The position numbers and the translations under genes are program-made. A stretch of 25,401 bases of DNA from the IMG/VR virus record IMGVR_UViG_3300029309_000317, positions 1-25,401 of that record; one strand, written 5' to 3'. Shown one piece after another: positions 9,470-16,188 of the stretch (position 1 is the first letter of the stretch; the number at the start of each line of letters is the position of its first letter). A model generated the notes under the pieces. That model did not search any database. It was not told the DNA's origin and saw only the letters and a program-made list of their open reading frames with translations. This stretch comes from a virus.

Positions 9470-9555
9470 ATTTTTATACTTATTTTAGGTGGTATTATTT
9501 GTATTTCTACTTTGCCCAGTTTTATCTTATTTAATTTTTTTATATATTCAATCAT
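9466..9555 (-). CDS. Small hypothetical protein, 29 residues
   Basis: A short open frame encodes MIEYIKKLNKIKLGKVEIQI plus a 9-residue tail. Its ATG follows the upstream stop by 1 bp, and its TGA overlaps the next ATG (ATGA), so it exactly fills the gap between two real genes. That arrangement is the main reason to believe in it. It is basic, contains PPK, and has no recognisable domain. Confidence 0.4.
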   Translation of the reverse strand: MIEYIKKLNKIKLGKVEIQIIPPKISIKI

Positions 9556-9556
9556 A

Positions 9557-10105
9557 TTAATATCCTGCTCCTTCTTGAGTTACTGGTATATCACATGTTT
9601 GGAAATCATTTTGTACTACTACATTAACATTAAAAACCCACCCAGCACATAAATTATCAAACCTTTCCTGAAATGGTTCTATACTAAATTGCCCATCTGT
9701 AAAATATAAAGGATTATTAATATCATTTACACCTGCTAAACTTTGCCTTTCTGAATGTCTTAATATTCCTATCAAATCTGTAGCTATCTGTAAACACTCA
9801 TTAAATACATCTTGCTCATTATTAAGCTGTTTTACTAATTTAGTAAAGTTTGCATTTTCATTATTCTTTATCCAGTTCTTATCCTCGCTTACCATATCCA
9901 TAATAAATATCTGAAAGTTATAAATCAACTCACTATCACCAGTACTTACAGCTGTAGGTGTAATATGCATTAAAGGAAATTTTGTATCCTTATCCATATC
10001 TATTTGCCATATATCACCAACTGATGTTGTAAATATTTGATCATGAAATTCGCCTATCCGAAGAATAGTGTTTACTACATTATTGTATGTCTTATTATTA
10101 ACCAT
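9557..10105 (-). CDS. Tail terminator-like protein
   Basis: This 182-residue protein resembles a group of tail terminator or minor tail proteins in Bacteroidota phages: an N-terminal helix (NNVVNTILRIGEFHD), the motif GDIWQIDMDKDTKFPLMHI, a beta strand with NFQIFIMDMV, and a C-terminal FDNLCAGWVFNVNVVVQNDF. Such proteins cap the tail tube at the neck end. The start overlaps the stop of the frameshifted chaperone frame by 8 bp. Function is inferred from these motifs and the tail context. Confidence 0.6.
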   Translation of the reverse strand: MVNNKTYNNVVNTILRIGEFHDQIFTTSVGDIWQIDMDKDTKFPLMHITPTAVSTGDSELIYNFQIFIMDMVSEDKNWIKNNENANFTKLVKQLNNEQDVFNECLQIATDLIGILRHSERQSLAGVNDINNPLYFTDGQFSIEPFQERFDNLCAGWVFNVNVVVQNDFQTCDIPVTQEGAGY

Positions 10106-10349
10106 TTATTTGTACTTTGTTTTGTTCTTGTAAATCTATTTCATAACTTAACCATGTTAAACATTCTAACAATTCTAACTTTGCTATCTTTTCTAAATTT
10201 ACTATCTTACCTTCTGTTAATCTATACATCACTCCAAACCAACCCCACTTGTTTGCAAAATCTCCGTTGTATTTGATTTTAGTTTCATCAGTTTGGTTTT
10301 CATCAAATATGATTGCAAAGTCGTTAATAACTCGCTTCCGAAATTCCAA
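10098..10349 (-). CDS. C-terminal extension of tail chaperone, probably made by -1 frameshift
   Basis: This frame, 83 residues from the TTG at 10347-10349, overlaps the 3' part of the upstream chaperone gene in the -1 frame and has no ATG ahead of its conserved part. It contains FANKWGWFGVMYRL and LELLECLTWLSYEIDLQEQ, which match the C-terminal helices of chaperone-like proteins in flavobacterial phages. The conserved Trp residues lie upstream of the first internal Met, so expression as an independent protein from ATG is unlikely. A -1 slip on the T9 run at 10348-10356 would fuse it to the first 174 residues of the upstream frame, giving about 257 residues. TTG initiation is an alternative. 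Confidence 0.65.
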   Translation of the reverse strand: MEFRKRVINDFAIIFDENQTDETKIKYNGDFANKWGWFGVMYRLTEGKIVNLEKIAKLELLECLTWLSYEIDLQEQNKVQING

Positions 10350-10870
10350 AAAAAAACCAGAGCAGTTTGCACTTCATTAGCTTTCATGTTTTTAAATATC
10401 TTTTTCCTTTCTTCAATATTACCATTATAACCTTCTATAGTATAATCTTTACCATCTTTTTTTATTACAGGTCTATACAATACAGCCATTATTTCTGGTA
10501 AATAGTTTATGTAACCATCTTCCATAAAATGCTCTAAATCTGCATACTCACCTAATGTTATTTCTTCTAGGTTAGGATGAAAACCATACTCTTTATCTTC
10601 AATAGTAATTATATCTTTAAGTGATGTGTTTTCCATAGTTTGTATATCTACCATATTAGATAACACTTGAGTTATATCATGTAAGCTTAAAGCTTCAGCA
10701 AACTTTTTAGGAATATCACTCATAGCTTGAATAAGCATATAAGCTTCATCAGTATTACTTTTCTTTTTGTAAGATATAAGTTTTGCGTATGTTTCAAGAT
10801 TTACATCCTCCCAGCTGTTTATTAATGTAAACTTGTTTTCTTTACCATCCTTGTTAATAGTTACTTGCAT
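10229..10870 (-). CDS. Tail assembly chaperone, zero-frame product
   Basis: This 213-residue protein has the layout of the small tail-chaperone of Bacteroidota phages: an N-terminal strand domain, SWEDVNLETYAKLISYKK near 19-36, GFHPNLEEITLGEYADLEHF near 96-115, then EIMAVLYRP and EVQTALVFFWNFGSELLTTL. In the lambda model, the short form and a frameshifted long form coat the tape measure during tail assembly. The T9 run encodes the VFF before WNF, and the zero frame continues 39 residues past it. ATG at 10868-10870 is the first start after the terminase hairpin. Function is inferred from family resemblance and the frameshift arrangement. Confidence 0.65.
   Translation of the reverse strand: MQVTINKDGKENKFTLINSWEDVNLETYAKLISYKKKSNTDEAYMLIQAMSDIPKKFAEALSLHDITQVLSNMVDIQTMENTSLKDIITIEDKEYGFHPNLEEITLGEYADLEHFMEDGYINYLPEIMAVLYRPVIKKDGKDYTIEGYNGNIEERKKIFKNMKANEVQTALVFFWNFGSELLTTLQSYLMKTKLMKLKSNTTEILQTSGVGLE
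10348..10356 (-). other. T9 slippery site for -1 frameshifting
   Basis: On the minus strand the zero-frame codons are GTT TTT TTT TGG, so the heptamer T TTT TTT satisfies the X XXY YYZ rule for -1 slippage. Slipping back one base after the second TTT moves reading into the 83-codon frame, whose own reading is open back only to 10373. No strong downstream stem-loop was apparent by eye. Confidence 0.6.
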
Positions 10871-10887
10871 ATTATATTATATAAAAA

Positions 10888-10917
10888 TTGTTTTTTTAGT
10901 TTATTGTTTTATCTTTG
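10888..10917 (+). promoter_or_regulatory. Possible plus-strand Bacteroidota-type promoter
   Basis: TTG at 10888-10890 and TATCTTTG at 10910-10917 are separated by 19 bp and match the TTTG / TAnnTTTG pattern of Bacteroidota sigma factors. It points rightward, against all genes. A start near 10923 would give a transcript of under 70 nt before the hairpin at 10962-10990. In such AT-rich DNA a chance match is possible. Confidence 0.35.
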
Positions 10918-10961
10918 CCCTTCATTTCATTTTTTTCTATCATTTCTCTTGTCGTAAATTT

Positions 10962-10990
10962 GGGAGCTGCTAATCAAGTAGCTCCCTTTT
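10962..10990 (+). terminator. Hairpin after terminase gene, with T-tract on plus strand
   Basis: A 7-bp stem (GGGAGCT at 10962-10968, AGCTCCC at 10980-10986) with an 11-base loop is followed by TTTT at 10987-10990 on the plus strand. On the minus strand it begins directly after the terminase stop codon but is followed by AAATTTACG, not a good T-tract. It could terminate a plus-strand RNA, act in both directions, or protect the 3' end of a terminase message. Confidence 0.55.
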
Positions 10991-12299
10991 ACTGTACAAA
11001 GTATTTACCATAATTACCATCTATTTCATAATACATTCTCATAGCTAGAGCATCAGCATAATCTGGTGATCTACCTAATATAGCTTTTACATTATCCTTT
11101 TGTATTATTTGTAGCTTATTATCTTTATCAGCATCTTTTGTTCTTACTTGTTCAAGCTCTTCTATTATATAGTTTTTTACATTTACATCACTACAGCTTA
11201 TACCTACCTGTGCTTTATTTACTAGATCAGATAGCTTGTAATAACATTGTGTTTTTAAATTCTGATAGTTTTCGTTTTTCAAAGCCCTTGCATTATTCAC
11301 AAACGATTGGCATCTCAAGTAATCAGTAACACCACCACCCACTCCATCACTATCTACTATTATGTTTCTAATTGGTACAGCATTTTCTTGTTGTAACTTC
11401 TTAACTTCATCTACAACATCATTTACAGCTGATTTAAGCAACGTTTTAATATACATAGCATGTAACCCCTTCCAAAGTATAATAACTGTTTTATCGTTAC
11501 CAAAACGAGCTACATCACATGATATGTATTTATCACCCTCAACACCCCTTTGATTGAATAGATTTAGTATAGCATCATAATCTATTAAGCTATCATTTGT
11601 AGCATCATACTCCCAGTTTCCATATAGCAATCTTTGTTTGCTTAACTCATCAAGTTCAAATAATTGCTTTTCATAATGTTTAGATATGTATGCATTATCA
11701 CCAACTAAACTTTGTATAAACTTTCTGTATGGTTTTATTGTATTATCTTTTGCTGGTCTATAGTATTCTGTATACACCCAGTTTTTTGCTGGATTGCAAG
11801 TCATCAACATTTTAGGTATTAAATTGTTTTCATCTAGCTTATATCTTAATCTACTAGCTACCACATTCTTTGCTTTTTCTGTTATTTGATTTGCTTCATC
11901 TATAAAAGCTCCTGTTATTTCTAATGAACCTAAACTATCAAAGTTTCTATCACTAGGATATAAGAATAAATCTTTAAGTATTATTTCTGAACCATTTATA
12001 AAAGTAATAATATTACTTGATGCATTGAATGTAAAGTGTTCACCAGATTTAATTTTCCATGCATTACAAACCTCAAAGAAAGTATTAAGTGTAGTTTTCT
12101 TTAGAGCATCTAGTTTACTCCTACCCATCAAGTATCTTGTACTAGGATATTTCATACATAATAGTAGTAACCATGCACACCCTACCCATGATTTACCACC
12201 ACCAGCTGCACCACCAAACAAAACCTCTTTTGTTTTTTTATCAAACAAATACTCTATAGCTAATTGTTGAGTAGCTGTAAATACTGGTTTAGTGTTCAA
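10989..12299 (-). CDS. terL: Terminase large subunit
   Basis: This 436-residue packaging motor has a complete ATPase: Walker A GGAAGGGKS at 29-37, Walker B with catalytic acids in EITGAFIDEA at 127-136, and the coupling motif MTCNPA at 166-171. The nuclease domain shows the three acidic sites: D262 in SCDVARFGNDK, D316/D318 in VDSDGVGGG and D413/D416 in SPDYADALAM. It translocates DNA into the prohead through the portal and cuts the concatemer. The start is TTG at 12297-12299, overlapping the small subunit gene by 11 bp; an in-frame stop lies three codons upstream and the next ATG falls beyond Walker A, so TTG is required. Confidence 0.95.
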   Translation of the reverse strand: MNTKPVFTATQQLAIEYLFDKKTKEVLFGGAAGGGKSWVGCAWLLLLCMKYPSTRYLMGRSKLDALKKTTLNTFFEVCNAWKIKSGEHFTFNASSNIITFINGSEIILKDLFLYPSDRNFDSLGSLEITGAFIDEANQITEKAKNVVASRLRYKLDENNLIPKMLMTCNPAKNWVYTEYYRPAKDNTIKPYRKFIQSLVGDNAYISKHYEKQLFELDELSKQRLLYGNWEYDATNDSLIDYDAILNLFNQRGVEGDKYISCDVARFGNDKTVIILWKGLHAMYIKTLLKSAVNDVVDEVKKLQQENAVPIRNIIVDSDGVGGGVTDYLRCQSFVNNARALKNENYQNLKTQCYYKLSDLVNKAQVGISCSDVNVKNYIIEELEQVRTKDADKDNKLQIIQKDNVKAILGRSPDYADALAMRMYYEIDGNYGKYFVQ

Positions 12300-12642
12300 C
12301 TCCTTTTATGTTTACGCTTACATTGAATGGATTTTCTCCATTGTTTACATCAAGCTCCTGCCTTTCAACATAACCTCTTTTCTTACCTTTAGTTTTCAAA
12401 TAAAAGATTGTAGCTGATGTATTGCCATCTCTCATTTGAGAATGTAATTGAGATTCAGCAAAATCTAAAGCTATATTCTCTATTTCTTTTACAGCTTTTG
12501 CAAACTCTTGATCTTCTTTTAACCACTTGTAGTATGTACTTCTAGGTGTATCTGATTGCTTACATGCTACAGTTACAACCCCTAAACTCTTTTCTAAAGC
12601 TTGTAACATTGATTCCTTTTTTATGTGTCTACTTTTGTCCAT
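12289..12642 (-). CDS. terS: Terminase small subunit
   Basis: This 117-residue protein has an N-terminal helix-turn-helix (MLQALEKSLGVVTVACKQSD, then TPRSTYYKWLKEDQEF) and a central helix (ENIALDFAESQLHSQMRDGN) followed by ATIFYLKTKGKKRGYVERQE. That sequence is typical of phage terminase small subunits, which recognise viral DNA and hand it to the large subunit. It directly precedes terL with an 11-bp overlap, and its ATG overlaps the stop of the preceding 40-residue gene as TAATG. Confidence 0.85.
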   Translation of the reverse strand: MDKSRHIKKESMLQALEKSLGVVTVACKQSDTPRSTYYKWLKEDQEFAKAVKEIENIALDFAESQLHSQMRDGNTSATIFYLKTKGKKRGYVERQELDVNNGENPFNVSVNIKGVEH

Positions 12643-12764
12643 TACATTCCTTTTATTGGTACTTTCATTACTGGATTAAAATCAAAACTCTTTTTACTAC
12701 TCTTATCTCTTATTATAACATCTTTACCCCACTTTTTCTGAAGAGCAAAAAATTTAACTTTCAT
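12642..12764 (-). CDS. Small basic hypothetical protein, 40 residues
   Basis: The frame encodes MKVKFFALQKKWGKDVIIRD plus 20 more residues ending PIKGM. It overlaps the end of the ParB-like gene by 11 bp and its stop overlaps the terS ATG as TAATG, so it bridges the two genes without a gap. It is very basic and has no recognised domain. The coupling at both ends argues that it is translated. Confidence 0.5.
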   Translation of the reverse strand: MKVKFFALQKKWGKDVIIRDKSSKKSFDFNPVMKVPIKGM

Positions 12765-13368
12765 TTTTAATTTTATTAATAGCTTGTATACCATCTACTA
12801 CTCTAGCTAAACCATTTCTGAAATGTTTACCAGCTTGATTTCTAGCTTGTACTTTTGTTAGTTCAAATAAATTGTTAGCATATATCCAATCAATATCTTT
12901 TGTAAATTTCAATAAAATATAATTACATTCTGTATCTATTTCTTTCGCAAAAGGATTATCACTTTCTGAATTTACAGGATTCTTAATTTCTTTTACATCA
13001 TCTTCAGTCATCCAAACATCCATCCCCCATTCATTAAGCTTTTTATTATCCCACTCATTAGCTAAATTATCCCAATCCCAATCCCCAAAGTTTAAATTAT
13101 CTTTTACTATAAACTCATCTTTTTGCTCATCAGATAATCCTTCTGCTATATCTATCCATACCTCTTTTAAACCAGCATCTCTACTAGCCTTCCATCTCAT
13201 ATTACCTCCTAGTATCATCATGTTTTCATCCACTACTATAGGTCGTAGCTTTAACATTTCAGGAAAATCTTTTATAGATTGTACAAGCTTTCTATACTTA
13301 TCATTTTTAATTATTCTAGGATTGTTTGGATTACCCTGTATTTTATAACTTTTGATTTGTTTTTTCAT
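12754..13368 (-). CDS. ParB-like nuclease domain protein
   Basis: This 204-residue protein has an N-terminal ParB/sulfiredoxin-fold domain: KIQGNPNNPRIIKNDKY, then KLRPIVVDENMMILGGNMRW with the GGNMRW motif at 54-59, and KEVWIDIAEGLSDEQKDEF. In phages, such proteins are found near terminase or DNA modification genes and may bind or nick DNA or hydrolyse NTP. The C-terminal about 80 residues are not recognised. It lies just upstream of the terminase genes; whether it acts in packaging is open. Confidence 0.75.
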   Translation of the reverse strand: MKKQIKSYKIQGNPNNPRIIKNDKYRKLVQSIKDFPEMLKLRPIVVDENMMILGGNMRWKASRDAGLKEVWIDIAEGLSDEQKDEFIVKDNLNFGDWDWDNLANEWDNKKLNEWGMDVWMTEDDVKEIKNPVNSESDNPFAKEIDTECNYILLKFTKDIDWIYANNLFELTKVQARNQAGKHFRNGLARVVDGIQAINKIKNES

Positions 13369-13369
13369 A

Positions 13370-13633
13370 TTATTTAAAATCTTCGTTTATACCTCTATCA
13401 CCTATCATTTTTTCCTTTGCACTTTTCCATAGTTTATCACCTTTCATTTTCATACTTAAACTAGCTTCTGTTCTTTTAAGATTAGGTATACCATCAGTAG
13501 GTTCACTATCCATCCATTTACCACAACTACATACAGCTTCTTTACAAACCCACTTATTATCTCTATATACTATAGTTGCTTTAGCTACTTCTATTTGCTC
13601 TTTACAACATTCACATTTATAAACTGTCATCAT
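13370..13633 (-). CDS. Cys-rich zinc-ribbon-like small protein
   Basis: This 87-residue protein has Cys at 7, 9, 10, 30, 35 and 37, in the layout YKCECC ... WVCKEAVCSCGKWMDSEP, followed by GIPNLKRTEASLSMK. The spacing suggests a zinc ribbon. Similar small proteins accompany early or middle genes of Bacteroidota phages; their role is unknown. Two adjacent ATG codons could start it; the first is used here. It overlaps the upstream DUF3310 gene by 17 bp. Confidence 0.6.
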   Translation of the reverse strand: MMTVYKCECCKEQIEVAKATIVYRDNKWVCKEAVCSCGKWMDSEPTDGIPNLKRTEASLSMKMKGDKLWKSAKEKMIGDRGINEDFK

Positions 13634-13832
13634 TTAATTTGTCAAGTTCAAAGTGCAAATGATGTATAGCTTTTTTAATATCCTGTATTCCACCATCATC
13701 ATGTTTGTTTTTACTTCTTAAAAGATATGTTACAGCTGTACCTATATTGTATGATAAATCAAAATTCATTACAACATCAATAGCCATGTAACCTTTTTTA
13801 CCTTTATAATATTCTGGTATTTTATTTTTCAC
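13617..13832 (-). CDS. DUF3310 family protein
   Basis: This 71-residue protein matches DUF3310 (SaV-like): IDVVMNFDLSYNIGTAVTYL, LLRSKNKHDDGGIQDIKKAI and HHLHFELDKL. These small phage proteins are sometimes called nucleotide kinase-like, but the activity is unproven. The start is GTG at 13830-13832, overlapping the 46-residue membrane peptide gene; no upstream ATG is in frame before a stop. Confidence 0.75.
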   Translation of the reverse strand: MKNKIPEYYKGKKGYMAIDVVMNFDLSYNIGTAVTYLLRSKNKHDDGGIQDIKKAIHHLHFELDKLNDDSL

Positions 13833-13962
13833 CTTTGTATCTTTTTAAATTTTTATAAAATTCTTTTTTTTCATGTTGTTTAAGCTTGTAATCTAATATC
13901 ATAGCCATAATAAAAATGGTGATGATTATAATTCCTAAACAAAAAAATGTAAATTCTATCAT
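13822..13962 (-). CDS. Small membrane protein, 46 residues
   Basis: The frame begins MIEFTFFCLGIIIITIFIMA, one strongly hydrophobic segment, and ends with a 25-residue charged tail (DYKLKQHEKKEFYKNLKR...). That is the pattern of a single-pass membrane peptide with a basic cytoplasmic tail. It starts 3 bp after the preceding gene's stop and overlaps the GTG start of DUF3310, so it fills a 133-bp gap. Function is not known. Confidence 0.55.
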   Translation of the reverse strand: MIEFTFFCLGIIIITIFIMAMILDYKLKQHEKKEFYKNLKRYKGEK

Positions 13963-13965
13963 AGT

Positions 13966-14364
13966 TTATTTGTATTTATTATAAATTCTTTTTAATCCTT
14001 CAAAGCATGAACTTAAACATGAACCACAATTAGTACCATAACTATAGCTAGTACCATGTATAGTATTGTAAAGCTCTATCATTCTTTTCTTTACAGAAAC
14101 ATCTTTAGCTTTTCCTGTTTTTATATCAGGCCATACATTTTTTACAGCTTCAATTATTTCTGTAGGTAGCTGATTAGGTGTTTCGATTTCAGTTGTTTTT
14201 TCCCAGTAACCTTTGGGGCAGCCCATAGGGGCAAGCCTAGATTTGACCTTCATAAAACAACCACAAACCTTACATGAACCTGTTAAGCTAAAGTAATACT
14301 CACATCCTTTACAGATAGCTATCCTCTCTTCATATATATAATCTGGTACAAAAAATTTCATCAT
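13966..14364 (-). CDS. Cys-rich phage protein with two metal-site-like clusters
   Basis: This 132-residue protein has an N-terminal cluster, C18xxC21 ... C31xxCxC36 ... C49 (ICKGCEYY, GSCKVCGCFMKVKSRL, GCPKGYW), resembling a zinc ribbon found in Bacteroidota phages. After a linker and a helix (EIIEAVKNVWPDI) a second cluster follows, C113xxC116xxxC120 (TNCGSCLSSCFEGLKRIY). A nucleic-acid or protein-binding role is possible but not shown. The ATG overlaps the stop of the 39-residue gene upstream (AAATGATG). Confidence 0.6.
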   Translation of the reverse strand: MMKFFVPDYIYEERIAICKGCEYYFSLTGSCKVCGCFMKVKSRLAPMGCPKGYWEKTTEIETPNQLPTEIIEAVKNVWPDIKTGKAKDVSVKKRMIELYNTIHGTSYSYGTNCGSCLSSCFEGLKRIYNKYK

Positions 14365-14480
14365 TTAGTCCACAATCTTCTGTAAGTCATTGTTTTAGGC
14401 ATTTCAAAACCAAACATCATTATCCATGTATTGTTCTTTACTGGATCATAATATTTAGTGTTCTTCCTTTTCTTTTTCAT
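14361..14480 (-). CDS. Small basic protein overlapping the sigma-like gene, 39 residues
   Basis: The frame starts MKKKRKNTKYYDPVKNNTWI and runs to MTYRRLWTK. Its ATG lies inside the last codons of the sigma-like gene in another frame (26-bp overlap), and its TGA overlaps the ATG of the next gene. The 90-bp gap between the larger genes is otherwise unexplained. The Trp/Met-rich middle (TWIMMFGFEMP) and basic ends look protein-like. No family is recognised. Confidence 0.5.
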   Translation of the reverse strand: MKKKRKNTKYYDPVKNNTWIMMFGFEMPKTMTYRRLWTK

Positions 14481-15060
14481 GTATTTTATCTTTTATGATT
14501 GTTCTAACTTTATCTATAGTAGTATATATACTATTTCTACTTATTTTAGTTTTAGATGCTAAACTATCTAATGTGTTGCCTTCATAATAATATAGCTGAA
14601 ATATTTTAGAATCATACCAATGGCAATTATCTAGTATCTTATCAATATCTTCTAATTGTTTCCACATACCTTTGCTTTTGATTTCTGGTATGTTTTCCAC
14701 ATCTTTATTATTGTAATAATTATCTTGGTTATAATGTAAGTTAGCAGTTTTAGTAGTAACAAAACAAGTGCTATCAATATGTGAGTAATATTTTTTGTAT
14801 TTATAATAATAAGGGCTAGTTTTACTTGTTAAACTTCTATTTAAAATTATTGTACCAAATTTAATTACACCAGTCTCTCCATCATTTGTAAAGATTTTTT
14901 TAAGTAAATCTGGATTCATCTGTAGAAAATACAAGTAAAGCTCCTGTACACTCTCATCTATTTCATTTACATCTTTTGTATTTCTACCAGCTATTTTTCT
15001 AAACCTATCATAAAGCTTTGATATTTTTATGTATATATCATTCATCTTTGATAGGGTCAA
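14455..15060 (-). CDS. Sigma-70-like phage transcription regulator
   Basis: This 201-residue protein has an N-terminal helical part (KISKLYDRFRKIAG, then DVNEIDESVQELYLYFLQMN), a less conserved middle, and a C-terminal helix-turn-helix resembling sigma region 4: IFQLYYYEGNTLDSLASKTK then ISRNSIYTTIDKVRTII. Proteins of this form in Bacteroidota phages are annotated as sigma-like regulators that may turn on late genes. It lies before the packaging and tail genes, which fits late control, but the target promoter was not found. The ATG at 15058-15060 overlaps the upstream gene; an alternative ATG is at 15043-15045. Confidence 0.6.
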   Translation of the reverse strand: MTLSKMNDIYIKISKLYDRFRKIAGRNTKDVNEIDESVQELYLYFLQMNPDLLKKIFTNDGETGVIKFGTIILNRSLTSKTSPYYYKYKKYYSHIDSTCFVTTKTANLHYNQDNYYNNKDVENIPEIKSKGMWKQLEDIDKILDNCHWYDSKIFQLYYYEGNTLDSLASKTKISRNSIYTTIDKVRTIIKDKIHEKEKEEH

Positions 15061-15397
15061 GTTTTTCTATTTTATTTACTGTATCTTCTAGTACTTCCTG
15101 TAATACTAATCTGTAAGCTCTTATAGTACCAGCTTTTTGCCTACTCTCTACTCCAGCAAAAAAACCCTGTGTCATTACAGAAACATTGATAGGTATTATC
15201 ATTAACCAATCCCAGTAATTGTTTTCTTTTGCACCAGCTCCATAGTTATTATGGTAATCTATGATAACCTTTAAAACTTCTTGATATGATTGGTATTTTG
15301 ATTTAGTTCCTATATCTTGAGCAAACCCATCACACACCGATAAAAAGCTTTCTATCGTTTGTTTATGCTGTTCATTTGCATAAATTGGTGTACTCAT
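15038..15397 (-). CDS. Hypothetical phage protein, 119 residues
   Basis: I do not recognise this protein. It is predicted to be mostly helical, with an acidic C-terminus (VNKIEKLDPIKDE). A moderately hydrophobic middle (WDWLMIIPINVSVMTQGFF) could be a buried helix or a weak membrane segment. It overlaps the sigma-like gene by 23 bp and lies 21 bp after the NinG-like gene, so it belongs to the same operon. Confidence 0.6.
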   Translation of the reverse strand: MSTPIYANEQHKQTIESFLSVCDGFAQDIGTKSKYQSYQEVLKVIIDYHNNYGAGAKENNYWDWLMIIPINVSVMTQGFFAGVESRQKAGTIRAYRLVLQEVLEDTVNKIEKLDPIKDE

Positions 15398-15418
15398 ACG
15401 ACAAAGTTAAAAAAAAAG

Positions 15419-15823
15419 TTACTCTATTCCTAAATCTAATTTTAAGTTTTTAACAAAGGTTTTGTAATAACCTATCTCATTTTCATAATCTACTCTAGTC
15501 ATTTTAACAGTTGAATGAGCTAAAATAAATAAATCTTGAGATGTACTTTTACCATACTTTGCATCTAAATTATTGCCAAATTGCCATTGGCAACCCTGTT
15601 GAAACATATTACATTTTAGGCATTGTACTTGGCAATTATGCTCATTCCACCTTGTTGCTGTATGCCTTCTTGATTGGAAGTGGCCACATTGTAACCTCTT
15701 GTAAAATTCCCTCTTACCGCATGTGAAACACTCTGTTATTCCACCAGGGCTAGCATCTCTTAACCTAATATATAAGCTGAACCACTTATCTAGTTCTTTT
15801 TTTAATTTACTTATTGATTTCAT
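15419..15823 (-). CDS. ninG: NinG-like HNH-type recombination nuclease
   Basis: This 134-residue protein resembles lambda NinG (Rap), a structure-specific nuclease acting on recombination intermediates. The key parts are WFSLYIRLRDASPGG at 14-28, the knuckle ECFTCGKREF (C32, C35), LQCGHFQSRRH (C46, H48), and EHNCQVQCLKCN (H62, C68, C71), followed by GNNLDAKYG. The Cys/His layout fits a zinc-bound HNH fold. It is shorter than lambda NinG. It couples by TAATG to the 116-residue gene upstream and fits with the Rad52-type and SSB-like genes. Confidence 0.75.
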   Translation of the reverse strand: MKSISKLKKELDKWFSLYIRLRDASPGGITECFTCGKREFYKRLQCGHFQSRRHTATRWNEHNCQVQCLKCNMFQQGCQWQFGNNLDAKYGKSTSQDLFILAHSTVKMTRVDYENEIGYYKTFVKNLKLDLGIE

Positions 15824-16173
15824 TAATATTCAAAGTAACCTCGCTGTTTAGGTACTTTACAGCTATTATCTATAGGATATCCTAGCTTTTCCTTCATGTG
15901 ATTTGTAAGTTTTGTTTTTCTCTCATAATACCTATCACCTCTTAACTTAATGTTTTCTTCTTGTACTTTTCTACGCATCCTAGTAATACCTTCAGTATTA
16001 TGTAGTTTCCCTGTAGCAAACAAACACAAAAACTCATAAGCTGTTATTTTTTTTACATCAATTCCTTTTGCTTCTAACTCATTACTCCAAAACCTAGCAA
16101 TCAATTTACTATCACTATCTCTCAATCTTTTATCATGAGTTAAAAGTTTAATAATTTCATTTTTAGTTTTCAT
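15823..16173 (-). CDS. Conserved phage hypothetical protein, 116 residues
   Basis: This basic helical protein has the pattern KLLTHDKRLRDSDSKLIARF, then NELEAKGIDVKKITAYEFL and RMRRKVQEENIKLRGDRYYE. I recall similar proteins next to NinG-like or replication genes in Bacteroidota phages, without known function. DNA binding is plausible given the charge. It is the first gene after the 155-bp inverted-repeat element; the right end of its leader lies in that element. Confidence 0.65.
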   Translation of the reverse strand: MKTKNEIIKLLTHDKRLRDSDSKLIARFWSNELEAKGIDVKKITAYEFLCLFATGKLHNTEGITRMRRKVQEENIKLRGDRYYERKTKLTNHMKEKLGYPIDNSCKVPKQRGYFEY

Positions 16174-16188
16174 TTTTAAAAGTTTTAT

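Noticed and set aside
10896-10943. 15-codon frame between terL and the chaperone gene
   Set aside because: Too short, not coupled to neighbours and not protein-like enough to call.
15402-15409. TAACTTTG box just upstream of the 119-residue gene
   Set aside because: It matches the -7 pattern, but no TTTG was found 19-21 bp upstream, and a start there would give a leaderless message.
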